From JAAYTY01 sp964569245 (GTDB lineage: Bacteria > Fermentibacterota > Fermentibacteria > Fermentibacterales > Fermentibacteraceae), in assembly GCA_964569245.1 (NCBI GenBank), contig CAZMTK010000005.1:1-64000 (forward strand): 64,000 bases of DNA. Reading direction: 5' to 3'. Below are positions 34,001 through 43,173 of this stretch, piece after piece. The translations under genes and the position numbers were made by a program. Each line of letters begins with the position of its first letter. Position 1 is the first letter of the stretch. Under the pieces are notes generated by a model. It was given only the letters and a program-made list of their open reading frames with translations. It was not told the origin of the DNA and searched no databases.

Positions 34001-35662
34001 CTACCTCCTGGTCAGCATGTCGATGACGAAGGCGAGGATCTCCCTCACCGTGTCGTCAGAGAGCGGGCCGGGGTTGTGCCCGGCAGCACTGGAGAGCTGC
34101 TCTTCCAGCCAGTTTCCGTCATAGGACTGCTCCATGCGCGACATGGTCTGGCGACGGTGGTTGAGAAGACGGACCAGCTCGATGTCCGTCCTGAGGATGT
34201 CCGCCTTCGGATCCGCACCGGCGGGGGCCCTGCCGAGCACCGCCCTGTCGATCTTCCCCGCGGGGGTCCTCGGCAGATCGTCCACGAAGTGGAAGGTTCT
34301 GGGAATCTTGAACTCCTCGAGATGGTTCCGCAGAAACCTCCTGAGCTCCTGAGGCGACAGCGACGCTCCAGGCCGTTCGGCCACCCAGGCCGACACTGTC
34401 TCTCCGCGTGACGGGTGGTCCTCACCGGCAACGGCCGCGTCGGCTACTCCGGGATGCCGCAGAAGGGCCAGCTCGACTTCGAGGGGATGCACCTTGAGGC
34501 CGGCGGACTTGATGAGGCCGCTGACCCTTCCGACGAAATGGAGACGGCCGTCCTCGCGCCGGAAGACGTCACCCGTTCTGAACCAGCCGTTCACGAAGGC
34601 TGCCTCGGTGGATGCGCAGTCACCTGCATATCGAGAGACCACGCCCTCACCGGAGACCCACAGCTCCCCCTCGCCATCCTCGACGACGGCACCGTCGGCA
34701 TCGCGCAGCTCGACGCTGTATCCCTCGACCACCCGCGTAAAGCCCTCCCTGCCAGGAGCGCCGGCAAGCACTACGCCCGAGGTCTCGGTGCTTCCCCATA
34801 CCGCGGTCGCCTCGATTCCCGCCAGCGATCCGAAGAGCGTCGCGAACTCGTTCGAGAAGTGCATCCCGCCCGCTTCCACCAGCTTCAGCGTGGAGATGTC
34901 CGCATCGTCCCGGCTGCAGATCCTCGCCAGGCCCTCCAGTTGCGGCGGCAGACCCATCAGAGCCGTCACGCCGTGCCTCCCGATCAGCCCGAGAGCCTCT
35001 CGCGGATAGCGGCACTCGGTGAGCACCGACGCCCCGCCGAGGAGGATTCCTCTCGCGAAGATCTCGTGCGGGTGGCTTGTGGATGAGAAGAGGGACATGT
35101 GTACGTCGGAGCCGTCCAGACCGAGGGTGCTGCACACGCCCCTCGTGTTCGCGAGGAGGTTGGCGTGAGTGGTGCATGCGATCCTCGGCGTGCCGGTGGA
35201 AGCCGAAGTGACGTTCAGATAGACCTCTGAGTCGGGGTCCGCTGCAGGCGCAGCGGCAGGCTCCCTTGCGTCGCCCTCGAACACTGCACCTGGGTCCAGC
35301 CGTAGAACCGGATGGACGGCCCAGAAGGACGGTGCGTCGGGCATGGCCAGAACGAAGCATCTCCCGAGGATTCCGGATATCTTCGCGGAGACAGCGTCAT
35401 GCCAGTCGGCGCTTCCGGCGAGGAACCTTGCTCCGAGAAGCGAGACCGCAGTCATGGAGACCGGAAGCTCGGCGGCCTTCGCGCAGAACGACACGACCGC
35501 GTCGCCGGGCCTGACTCCGAAGTCGTGGAGCATTGCAGCCAGCCTGAGTGCGGAAGCCTGCCATGCCCCCCAGGCGAGATCCCGCCTGTCGTCGTGGAGC
35601 GCCGCCGAATCGGGGCGCTCCACGGCGTGCGAGGCGACCAGGCCGTGCAGCGTCAGGCGCAC
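34001..35662 (-). CDS. AMP-dependent synthetase/ligase with a C-terminal extension
   Basis: 553 aa. Adenylation motifs: A3 as TSASTGTPRIA (an Ala in the usual TSGTTG), A5 VWGSTETSG, A7 RTGDVFRREDGRL, A8 GRVSGLIKSAGLKVHP and the catalytic Lys in TPAGKIDR. The ~70 residues after that Lys are not part of the standard fold and have no recognisable motif. Substrate unknown (aryl, fatty or amino acid). It ends four bases before the DAHP synthase CTG start. Confidence 0.83.
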   Translation of the reverse strand: MRLTLHGLVASHAVERPDSAALHDDRRDLAWGAWQASALRLAAMLHDFGVRPGDAVVSFCAKAAELPVSMTAVSLLGARFLAGSADWHDAVSAKISGILGRCFVLAMPDAPSFWAVHPVLRLDPGAVFEGDAREPAAAPAADPDSEVYLNVTSASTGTPRIACTTHANLLANTRGVCSTLGLDGSDVHMSLFSSTSHPHEIFARGILLGGASVLTECRYPREALGLIGRHGVTALMGLPPQLEGLARICSRDDADISTLKLVEAGGMHFSNEFATLFGSLAGIEATAVWGSTETSGVVLAGAPGREGFTRVVEGYSVELRDADGAVVEDGEGELWVSGEGVVSRYAGDCASTEAAFVNGWFRTGDVFRREDGRLHFVGRVSGLIKSAGLKVHPLEVELALLRHPGVADAAVAGEDHPSRGETVSAWVAERPGASLSPQELRRFLRNHLEEFKIPRTFHFVDDLPRTPAGKIDRAVLGRAPAGADPKADILRTDIELVRLLNHRRQTMSRMEQSYDGNWLEEQLSSAAGHNPGPLSDDTVREILAFVIDMLTRR

Positions 35663-35669
35663 CGCCCGC

Positions 35670-36791
35670 CTACTCTATCTTGCTGCCGCATTCCGGGCAG
35701 AACTTGCTGCCCTGAGGGATCTCGGCATTGCACTTGGGGCAGGCGGCAGAGGTCTTCGAGCCGCACTCGGGGCAGAACTTGGCCCCGTTCGCGAGCGCGG
35801 CACCGCACTTGGGGCAGACCCTGCCCATGGGCTTGCCGCACTCGGGGCAGAACTTCGCCGGCGGCACCTGCTTCGAGCAGTTGGGACACACCACCAGGGC
35901 GGCGCCGACAGCGGCCTGCCCCGAGCCTCCCTGCTGCTGGAACATGCTGCCTGCCATCATCTGGGCCATAGCGGCCCCCATGCCCACGCCTGCACCAAGG
36001 CCGACGCCCGTCGCGGCGCCTCCGCCTCCGGCCGTGTTCTGAGCAGCGTCGCTGACTGCCGTGGCGGTCTTGTAGCGCATGTAGTCGTTCACGCCGAGGG
36101 CCGCCATCGAGGTCCTCTCGTCGATGCGCTTCTGCACTTCGTCGGGGGGAGTTATGGCGTTGATGTAGAAGTCCACCAGCTGGAGGCCGTACTTCTCGAA
36201 GTCGTCGGCCAGACGGGCCTTGCCCAGCGTGGCTATCTCGTCGTACTTGGCGGCGAGGTCGAAGATGCTCTGGAGGGATTCGCCCAGAAGGTCGGCGAGC
36301 CTCGATATGATGATGCCCTTGAGGAAGCCCTCTACGGCCTCGGCGGTGTAGCGTCCTTCGGTACCCACCATCTTGTTGACGAAGAGCTGGCTCTGCGACA
36401 CGCGGATCGAGAACTGGCCGAAGGCCCTTAGCCTAACCATCGCCAGTTCCTTGTCGCGGAAGATGATGGGCTCCTTGGTCCCCCACTTCATGTCGGTGAA
36501 GGTCTTCTTGTTGACGTAGTACACTTCGGCGCGGAACGGTGACCCGTCGCCGGAGAAAGCCATGCCGGCAAGCTCGGCGAGGAAGGGGATGTTCTGGGTC
36601 GTGAGCGTGTGTCTCCCTGGTCCGAGAGCGTCCATGGCCTTGCCGTCGCGGAAGAAGACCGCCTCCTGGCTCTCTCGCACCACGAGCTGGCTGCCGATGC
36701 GGAACTCGCCGGACCCGCTCTCCGGCACTCGGTGGACGATCTCCTTGCCGGTATCGTCCAGCCATTCGATTATGTCGGGCCGCTTTACCAT
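35670..36791 (-). CDS. SPFH/prohibitin-like protein with C-terminal zinc ribbons (YdjI/virion-core-like)
   Basis: 373 aa. An SPFH-type domain occupies about 25-250 (VVRESQEAVFFRDGKAMDALGPGRHTL in two parts, KYGLQLVDFYINAITPPDE). A glycine/alanine/methionine-rich linker follows, then a chain of CxxC zinc ribbons: CPNCSKQVPPAKFCPECG, CPKCGAALANGAKFCPECG, CPKCNAEIPQGSKFCPECG. Such proteins are thought to organise at membranes or as large assemblies; the function is not settled. Preceded by a 175-aa helical protein that may be a partner. Confidence 0.85.
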   Translation of the reverse strand: MVKRPDIIEWLDDTGKEIVHRVPESGSGEFRIGSQLVVRESQEAVFFRDGKAMDALGPGRHTLTTQNIPFLAELAGMAFSGDGSPFRAEVYYVNKKTFTDMKWGTKEPIIFRDKELAMVRLRAFGQFSIRVSQSQLFVNKMVGTEGRYTAEAVEGFLKGIIISRLADLLGESLQSIFDLAAKYDEIATLGKARLADDFEKYGLQLVDFYINAITPPDEVQKRIDERTSMAALGVNDYMRYKTATAVSDAAQNTAGGGGAATGVGLGAGVGMGAAMAQMMAGSMFQQQGGSGQAAVGAALVVCPNCSKQVPPAKFCPECGKPMGRVCPKCGAALANGAKFCPECGSKTSAACPKCNAEIPQGSKFCPECGSKIE

Positions 36792-36811
36792 GTCTTCTTA
36801 CCTTCCCCGGT

Positions 36812-37339
36812 CTAGTCCATCGGTTTGTTGTGCTCGAGGTCGATCATGAGGTCGCTCCTCGAGGACACCTTGTCGCTCATGGCCATTAGCATGCTTACTA
36901 TTCCGCTGACGTGCCCGGCGATGGGCTTCTGGGCCGAGGCGTCCGTGGAAAGGGCTGTCACGGCCTCCTCGATGGCCTGGATGTCCTCGGCGAGGGCCAC
37001 GTCGAACTCGTACAGCCTGTCCAGCTCGTCCTCCTGGACCTTGTGCATGTCGAACCACCCGCGGTAGCCCCTGTCCGCGAAGCGGATCTCGTCGGTGAGC
37101 TTCTCCAGGCGCTTCTGGAGCCTGTCGAGGTCGCCCACGCTTTCGAGCGCCGCCGGGCCTCTCAGGCCGTTGACCACCTCGTTCACGTCGGTCCGCACCC
37201 TGTCGAGCCTCTCCACCAGCATCATGCGAAGGAGGTGGTCGTTGTCGCGCCGCTCCTCCTTGCGCTTGTACCCCTTGTAGCCGGGTATGAGCCTGATGGC
37301 CTTCTCCAGGATGTTAAGGCTCCTGCCCTCTTCACCCAT
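36812..37339 (-). CDS. Conserved-looking helical protein upstream of the SPFH gene
   Basis: 175 aa, not recognised. Nearly all-helical and charged, with likely coiled-coil heptads in RLQKRLEKLTDEIRF and ALAEDIQAIEEAV. The N-terminal RLIPGYKGYKRKEERRDND resembles membrane-proximal basic segments. ATG 37339 has GGAGGG five bases upstream. Spacing of 20 nt to the SPFH gene suggests a two-gene unit. Confidence 0.7.
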   Translation of the reverse strand: MGEEGRSLNILEKAIRLIPGYKGYKRKEERRDNDHLLRMMLVERLDRVRTDVNEVVNGLRGPAALESVGDLDRLQKRLEKLTDEIRFADRGYRGWFDMHKVQEDELDRLYEFDVALAEDIQAIEEAVTALSTDASAQKPIAGHVSGIVSMLMAMSDKVSSRSDLMIDLEHNKPMD

Positions 37340-37403
37340 CGTCACCCTCCCTTTCTCGGCCGCTCTGAACACCAGATGCAAGATAAGCCTGCGCCATTCA
37401 CCG

Positions 37404-38408
37404 TCAATGAGCCCCGCCCGACCTCGCCAGCCGGATGTTGGCCGCGTGTCCCGCCGCAGTCGAGGCGAACAGGTGCGCTCCGCTGCCGTCCATCCTGCTC
37501 ACGAAGAACAGATATCCCCCGGAGGTGTCCGGGTGCACCACCGCCGCCAGCGACGAGGTGCCCGGCGAGCAGATGGGGCCCGGCGGAAGCCCTGCGTGGA
37601 CATAGGTGTTCCAGGGGCTGTCCGTCCTCGTGTCGGCGAAGCTGAGGTTCTCGCGCACCTCGCCGAGAGCGTACTGCACGGTCGCACAGCTCTCCAGCCT
37701 CATCCCGAGGCGGAGCCTGCGCAGAAACACGCCGGCTACGACGGGCCTCTCCTCGTCGAGCCTGGCCTCCCTTTCCACGATCGAGGCCAGGATGACGGCC
37801 TCGTGCCTCGAGAGGCCCAGGGACTCGAGCGCTGCGTCCCAGGCCGGGTCCCATCTTCTCTCGAAGGTCTTGAACAGCCTCGCTACCACCTCGCGGGCGG
37901 TCAGGCTGTCGGCCATCTCGTAGGTCTCGGGGAAAAGGTAGCCCTCTGCTCCCGGCAGGCCGAGGGAGTCGAGAAGGGCTCTGTCGCAGACCGCGGCGAC
38001 CAGACTGTCCTCGGGAATGTCGAGGCTCGAGGACAGCGTCGCAACGGCTTCATCGAGCGTCAGACCCTCGGGAATGGTCACCCAGCGGGTCGGAACGGGG
38101 ATAACCTCCCCCCTGGCGATGATGCGCAGGATGCTGTCGGGGGGCATGGATGCGTCGAGCATGTAGCGCCCGGCCTGGAAGCAGCCGGAGAGGCCGAGGC
38201 GATGGGCCCTCCAAAGAGCATAGAGCGACGACCGCACCAGGCCGGAATCCTCCAGCGCGGAGGCCATCCGGCGTGCGCTCCATCCCCGCTCGACACTGAA
38301 CAGGACTTCGCGGGAGCCTCCCGGGGGGCTCGAGGCCCAGCGGAGGACGGCCAGCGATGCCGCCGTGAGCGCCGCCAGGACCGCGAGCAAGAAAAGGATG
38401 CGCTTCAC
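37404..38408 (-). CDS. mltG: Endolytic transglycosylase MltG (YceG)
   Basis: Cleaves nascent peptidoglycan strands within the chain at the inner membrane. 334 aa, N-terminal membrane anchor (residues 4-24), then a LysM-like subdomain, then the catalytic YceG domain with EGYLFPETYE, ASIVEREA (catalytic Glu), RRLRLGMRLESCATVQYALG and SPWNTYVHAGLPPGPICSPG. The ATG overlaps the ruvX stop (ATGA), a pairing seen in many genomes. Confidence 0.95.
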   Translation of the reverse strand: MKRILFLLAVLAALTAASLAVLRWASSPPGGSREVLFSVERGWSARRMASALEDSGLVRSSLYALWRAHRLGLSGCFQAGRYMLDASMPPDSILRIIARGEVIPVPTRWVTIPEGLTLDEAVATLSSSLDIPEDSLVAAVCDRALLDSLGLPGAEGYLFPETYEMADSLTAREVVARLFKTFERRWDPAWDAALESLGLSRHEAVILASIVEREARLDEERPVVAGVFLRRLRLGMRLESCATVQYALGEVRENLSFADTRTDSPWNTYVHAGLPPGPICSPGTSSLAAVVHPDTSGGYLFFVSRMDGSGAHLFASTAAGHAANIRLARSGGAH

Positions 38409-38791
38409 GGCATCCCCAGGTGTCTCTTCAGAAGCACCGCGGCCGCGGCCGAGTCGAAACGGCCGTCCCGTCTGTCCTTCACGCCGGCATCCCTTGCTTC
38501 GGCCGACGTGCCGACCTCGCTCTCGAGAACGACATCCAGCCCCGCTCCAGCCAGGTAGGCCGCCAGACGCTCCACTTCGCGCGACAGGGCCGTGTGCCTG
38601 CCGAAGGCTGAGAGCGGCAGCCCGAGAACGACTGGCCCTTCGCCGTGTTCCGACATGAGGGCCCTCATCCTCTCGAGGAGCCCGCTCCAGTCCTCCCCGA
38701 CCAGCGGATCGAGCGGAATCGCCAGCCCTCCTATCAGAGCGGCGATCCCGGTCCTCACTCGCCCGTAGTCCACGGCATATACGGTGCTCAG
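38405..38791 (-). CDS. ruvX: Holliday-junction resolvase-like protein RuvX (YqgF); probable CTG start
   Basis: A 128-aa RNase H-fold nuclease implicated in pre-16S rRNA processing. AVDYGRVRTGIA is the N-terminal DxG motif, VVLGLPLS follows, VLESEVGTSAEA is the E-containing strand, and DSAAAAVLLKRHL with its acidic residue closes the active site. The CTG at 38791 overlaps the upstream stop (CTGA) and is preceded by GGAGGG. No ATG or TTG is available and the first GTG would cut the first beta strand, so a CTG start is inferred. Confidence 0.88.
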   Translation of the reverse strand: MSTVYAVDYGRVRTGIAALIGGLAIPLDPLVGEDWSGLLERMRALMSEHGEGPVVLGLPLSAFGRHTALSREVERLAAYLAGAGLDVVLESEVGTSAEARDAGVKDRRDGRFDSAAAAVLLKRHLGMP

Positions 38792-40461
38792 AAGTCCCTC
38801 CTCGAGAAGCTCACGACTGCGAGCCGCATGGACGCCAGGGAGACCACTGCGGTCACGGGCACCATCACGGCGGCCAGGACGAGAAGAGGCCCTGTCATGG
38901 CGCGCTCCCTGAAGCCCTCGGCCAGATAGGCCCTCGTGGCGAACGAGAGTGCGGAGACCATCATGAGCACGAAGCCCATGGAAGCGAATGCGGCCACTAT
39001 GCCTCCCTGGCTGCTCGCGATGCTCGCCGCGCTGTTGTCGCCGAACCTGGGGAAGACCGACCCCAGGGAGATGTTGATGCTCGACAGCGCGAATGCGGTC
39101 AGCAGGATCGCTCCGACCGTCTCGATGATCAGGATGTGTCCGGCTCCGAGCCTCGACGCCACGACGACGCCCGCCGTCATCATCAGGGGAAGCACCGAGA
39201 GCAGGGCCTGGAGCCACTTCGCACGCAGAACGGTTCGCCTGGCGCGGGGAACCTGCATGACGAACAGGAGGCCGGGCCCCTCGAGGCTGATCGAGGGGAA
39301 GCTGAACCTCACGAGCAGCGTTGCCATGACGAATCCCATGAATGACACGTTCATGAAGATGGCGACACCCAGCCAGATCCTCTGGGAGAAGTCGAAGGAG
39401 AAGCGGCTGAGGTTCGCCGTGTACATGACGAACAGGCCGGCCAGGAGGCCCAGCTGGCTCAGCTGGACTGGATCCCTCAGGAAGAGGAGGATGTCCTTCT
39501 CGAACAGGGCCCTGGCGAAGCCTCCGTGCATCAGGCACTTCGACGAGCGGCTCCTGCCCCCCTCCCCCGCCACGGCTGAATGCCGCTTCCTGAAGCCGGG
39601 GCAGACCAGCCACATGGCGGCTATCGAGGCGAGGAGCGCCTCGCCTGTCAGGAGCAGCCCCGCCCTCAGCGCGAAGCCGCGGTTGAGCGGATTGGCCGAC
39701 TGCGATAGAACGGTTCCAAGCAGCGCGTGAGGCCAGGGCGAGTGCCCCGCGGCGGGGAGGCCGGCCACGAACCTCTCCACTGCCGCGAGGTTCGAGCTGC
39801 CTTCGTCGGGAATGACAACCGCGTCGGGCTTCATCCCCTGGAAGAAGAGGAGGAGACCGATCGCGGACAGCACTACGACTCCACCGACCCCCCTGCGAAG
39901 TCCGCTCATCGTGCCCAGCCTGGACAGCAGCGACATCACGATGGTGCCGGCCGAGACCGAGACGATGACGAAGGGCACCAGCGCGACGGCGCCGGCCGCA
40001 GCGGTGAGCGCAGGGGGTCTCCCGACGACGGATGCGAAGGCGGCGATTACGGGGACTCCCAGCAGGATGGTGGACCACCCCGCGTAGAACCAGCTCTCCG
40101 CAACCCTGAACGCCGCGACTGGAGCGGTCCGGAAGGGCATGCTCAGGAGCAGGGCCGTCTCGCTCGACCTGAACAGCGTAGAGATGCCGCTGATCATCGA
40201 CGATACGGCGAGGAAGACGGTGAAGGCCATGAAGGCCGACGAGAGCAGCCTGGCAGCGAGGGCGACGCCGAAATCAGGATCCTCCAGCCCGACCAGCCTG
40301 AGGAACAGGAACCTGAAGAGGAGGTACATCGAAGGAGCTATTATCCCGAGGGTCACCGCGCCGGCGACCACCTTGAGCCTGTTCCCCTGCCACATGGACG
40401 CGACGGCCCCGGCGGCCGAGCGGGCCTTCACGCAGGCGAGGATCCACAGAGTCGAGATCAC
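38788..40461 (-). CDS. Multi-pass membrane protein, putative ABC-2-type exporter permease
   Basis: 557 aa with about twelve hydrophobic segments in two blocks separated by a hydrophilic stretch near residues 300-320. The two-block layout and FLRDPVQLSQL resemble the 'putative ABC exporter' permeases. No ATPase gene is adjacent, so the partner is unknown. GTG 40461 has no clear ribosome site, so the exact start is uncertain. Its stop overlaps the ruvX start. Confidence 0.65.
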   Translation of the reverse strand: MISTLWILACVKARSAAGAVASMWQGNRLKVVAGAVTLGIIAPSMYLLFRFLFLRLVGLEDPDFGVALAARLLSSAFMAFTVFLAVSSMISGISTLFRSSETALLLSMPFRTAPVAAFRVAESWFYAGWSTILLGVPVIAAFASVVGRPPALTAAAGAVALVPFVIVSVSAGTIVMSLLSRLGTMSGLRRGVGGVVVLSAIGLLLFFQGMKPDAVVIPDEGSSNLAAVERFVAGLPAAGHSPWPHALLGTVLSQSANPLNRGFALRAGLLLTGEALLASIAAMWLVCPGFRKRHSAVAGEGGRSRSSKCLMHGGFARALFEKDILLFLRDPVQLSQLGLLAGLFVMYTANLSRFSFDFSQRIWLGVAIFMNVSFMGFVMATLLVRFSFPSISLEGPGLLFVMQVPRARRTVLRAKWLQALLSVLPLMMTAGVVVASRLGAGHILIIETVGAILLTAFALSSINISLGSVFPRFGDNSAASIASSQGGIVAAFASMGFVLMMVSALSFATRAYLAEGFRERAMTGPLLVLAAVMVPVTAVVSLASMRLAVVSFSRRDF

Positions 40462-40552
40462 GGGGGGAACATAGCAGAGAGCCGCCCGGACGACACTCTG
40501 GACCTCCTGAGGATGCCAGGGGTAGATTCACGCTCATGGAGGTCTAGAGGGC

Positions 40553-40975
40553 GTGAAATGCAGGAGCTGCGGCGCGGACTCGCTGGAAAGGAGCGGCGAA
40601 ACATACGTATGTGCCTACTGCCGCTCGATCTATCAGAAGCGCGAGGTCGAGCAGGCTGCTTCCGTTCCGGAGAGCGTGATCGTTCGAGAGGTCAGGGAGA
40701 TAAGGCATGTCCGCGACCCCGACCGCCTGGGCCTTCTCCTGGGATGCGCATGCTGGCTGGTTTTCCCGCTCGCATGGATCATCTGGGCCGTTTCGCTCCG
40801 CACGCATCCGAGGCGCGCCAGGGGCGCTCTGGTCGTCGCCTTGGTGCAGACGGCCCTCATAGGCACTTCGATGCTGGCTTCGATGATGGGCGGAGACACG
40901 GGCGGCGTTGTCGGCAGGGGCATTCTGGGCCCTCTCCGGCTCGGCCTGCCCGAGTTCGGGGAGATGCTGCGATAG
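40553..40975 (+). CDS. Zinc-ribbon membrane protein of unknown function
   Basis: 140 aa. An N-terminal zinc ribbon (C-R-S-C ... C-A-Y-C within residues 3-24) is followed by two transmembrane helices (LLLGCACWLVFPLAWIIW and ALVVALVQTALIGTSMLAS). GTG at 40553 gives the start just before the first Cys, with GGAGG ten bases upstream. Divergent from the permease. No family function recognised. Confidence 0.65.
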   Translation: MKCRSCGADSLERSGETYVCAYCRSIYQKREVEQAASVPESVIVREVREIRHVRDPDRLGLLLGCACWLVFPLAWIIWAVSLRTHPRRARGALVVALVQTALIGTSMLASMMGGDTGGVVGRGILGPLRLGLPEFGEMLR

Positions 40976-41045
40976 GACACAGGGGAGCCGGGAGGTGTCA
41001 GACCGCATTCCCGGCCCGATTCCCCGTTTCGAACGGAGATGCATC

Positions 41046-42629
41046 ATGCGTATGTCCATGCTGCTCGCCGCCGCGCTGACGGCGCTCGTAGCCCCTTCAG
41101 GTGCGGCGCAGGAATCCGGACCCGCGGGCGGAGATCTCGTCGTCATAGAAGGCGACATCAGGGCGCTCTCCGGAGAGCCGTGGATGGACGGCTTCACTCC
41201 CCTGTTCCGCTCGCAGGACTTCTTCATCGCAACAGGCGATCATCGCTCGATACCCGCCGGCACGGAGTCGGAAGTGCTCGTCCCGGGGCCGGTCGAGCCC
41301 TCCGACTTCCTGCTGGTCCATCTCCGCAGGGGAGCCGGAACCGAGGGTCTCGGGATGCTCGGCGAACCCGTGCTCATGCGCGGAGACATCGCGGTCGTGC
41401 GGCAGGGGCCGGCCTGCGACCCCTTCCTCATGCCCGACTGCGTGTTCTTCGCCATGCCTCTCCGCCCGATCCTCGAACCCCGCATGCCCTTCGACAGGAC
41501 CTTCGAGCCGCAGGACGGGATGATCGAAGACATCGTGTCAGCCGTCAGCGAGGACAGCATCAAGGCCGTAATCCAGCACCTCGAAGACTACGGGACGCGC
41601 CTCTGCATCCTTCCCCAGTACGACCAGGCGGCGCAGTGGGCCGACGACTGGTTCGGATTCCACTGGATACCCTGCGAGCTGCAGCCCTTCGTCTTCTACG
41701 GTGATTCGATGAGCAACGTCGTGGCCGAGATCCCCGGCCAGGAGAACCCCGACGTCATCTACATAGTCTGCGGCCACCTCGACTCCATAGTGTGGCCTTA
41801 CAACGGATCTGCTCCAGGCGCCGACGACAACGCCAGCGGCGTCGCGGGAGTCCTCGAAGCGGCCAGGGTCCTGGCCCTCTACGATTTCAAGTACACCATC
41901 AGGTTCATCTGCTTCGGCGCCGAGGAGGCCGGCCTGATCGGCAGCGACATCTATGCGGCTTCCGCGTACTCGGCCGGCGACGACATCCAGGGAGTGGTGA
42001 ACCTCGACATGGTTCTCTACGCGCCTCCCGGATCGGACACCCTGTGGGTTCCCTACGACAGCCAGTCGCAGGCCCTCGCCGAGTTCGTCCAGGCCGCGGC
42101 TGCGACATACGTCCCTGCCCTGAACATGGTGATCGAATACGATCCGTCGGCCACCTACAGCGACCACGCATCGTTCTGGGACTACGGATACTCCGCTGTG
42201 CTGGGGATCGAGATGGATGTCGACAACAATCCCTACTACCACCAGGAGACGGACCTGCTCGCGAACTATTCGGGATACTGGCCCTTCGGAACCAACAGCA
42301 TCAGGGGGGCGATTGCGGCCGTAGCCGCGCTCGCCGAACCGATAGGACCCTCTGGAACCGGGGGCGGATCTCCGGCGGCGCCAGCCTCCATCTCCATCAC
42401 TCCGAATCCGGGAACAGGCTTGTTCTCCGTGCTCATCACCGGCGGAATGCCGGGCGATGCGGGCATGGAGGTGGTCGATCTGTCCGGCAGGCTGGTCTGG
42501 AGCGCGACCGCTCTGAGCACGGGATCTCCCTTCGAGGCGGACCTGTCCGGTCTCCCTGCTGGAGTCTATCTGGTCCGCTGGACGCAGGGGGCTTCGACGG
42601 GGACATCGCGACTGGTCAAGCTGCAGTAG
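41046..42629 (+). CDS. Exported M28-family zinc aminopeptidase with C-terminal sorting domain
   Basis: 527 aa. Signal peptide (MRMSMLLAAALTALVAPSGA). The M28 catalytic domain shows the paired-zinc ligands and bases: GHLDS (His), APGADDNASGV (bridging Asp), CFGAEEAGLIGS (Glu pair), VNLDMV (Asp) and YYHQETD (His). From about 445 an Ig-like C-terminal domain (SITPNPGTGLFSV ... VVDLSGRLVW ... LPAGVYLVRW ... SRLVKLQ) is of the T9SS type A sorting class. The protein is probably secreted or cell-surface and trims peptides. ATG 41046 has GGAG seven bases upstream. Confidence 0.92.
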   Translation: MRMSMLLAAALTALVAPSGAAQESGPAGGDLVVIEGDIRALSGEPWMDGFTPLFRSQDFFIATGDHRSIPAGTESEVLVPGPVEPSDFLLVHLRRGAGTEGLGMLGEPVLMRGDIAVVRQGPACDPFLMPDCVFFAMPLRPILEPRMPFDRTFEPQDGMIEDIVSAVSEDSIKAVIQHLEDYGTRLCILPQYDQAAQWADDWFGFHWIPCELQPFVFYGDSMSNVVAEIPGQENPDVIYIVCGHLDSIVWPYNGSAPGADDNASGVAGVLEAARVLALYDFKYTIRFICFGAEEAGLIGSDIYAASAYSAGDDIQGVVNLDMVLYAPPGSDTLWVPYDSQSQALAEFVQAAAATYVPALNMVIEYDPSATYSDHASFWDYGYSAVLGIEMDVDNNPYYHQETDLLANYSGYWPFGTNSIRGAIAAVAALAEPIGPSGTGGGSPAAPASISITPNPGTGLFSVLITGGMPGDAGMEVVDLSGRLVWSATALSTGSPFEADLSGLPAGVYLVRWTQGASTGTSRLVKLQ

Positions 42630-42674
42630 GAGTCCGCCGGCAGGGCCTTCTTCGACGCACTTCCGGAGGCTTCT

Positions 42675-42705
42675 CCCCCGCAGCCCGGTCCAGGCCGTGC
42701 GGGGG
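42675..42705 (+). terminator. GC-rich hairpin downstream of the M28 gene
   Basis: An 8-bp perfect stem (CCCCCGCA at 42675-42682, TGCGGGGG at 42698-42705) with a 15-nt loop, 46 nt after the stop codon. There is no T-tract, so termination is uncertain. Confidence 0.3.
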
Positions 42706-42789
42706 CGGGCCTTCCGCGGCAGACCGCGAAGCGTATGAGGAAGAGGCACGGGGGGCTTGACGGGCTGGAGCGGCTGAGCCGCCCGGGCG

Positions 42790-43110
42790 TGCTATGTCAT
42801 CATGCCGGCCCGGATGCCTCCCTGGGATCGTCAGCTCGACCTCCGCATCAGGCATCCTCATCGCGGAGAAGAACGAGTCGATCCAGTTCCTGTCGATCCT
42901 CATCCGAGGCTGGATCGGGGTCTCCCAGACGCTGCCCGGGAGCATCCAGAAGGAGCGCTTCTGTACCAGCCTGCCAGTCGGCAGAACGCCGTCGGGAGAG
43001 GTGACGGGGACCAGCCAGGATGCAGGGCGGCCCGTGAACGAGCTGGATCAGATGTTCGTCCACTCTCCAGCCGGAAATCCTGTCTTTCTCGCACCTGGCA
43101 GCCCTGTCAC
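42790..43110 (-). pseudogene. Broken gene remnant, family not recognised
   Basis: The minus strand starts well: GGGAGG, five bases, then GTG at 43110. The GTG frame hits TGA at 43050-43048, then continues with a coding-looking stretch (RPASWLVPVTSPDGVLPTGR, then WMLPGSVWETPIQPRMRIDR and NWIDSFFSAMRMPDAEVELT) to about 42790, where it fades. A neighbouring frame looks better before the TGA (ISGWRVDEHLIQLVHGPPCI), so a frameshift near 43010 is likely. The product would be about 110 residues. I do not recognise the family. The rest of 42630-42790 holds no gene. Confidence 0.4.
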
Positions 43111-43173
43111 ATCATCCTCCCGGATCGGAACCCGGCATCCCCTCCGGGCGACGAAGGCCGCAGAAGAAGTCCC

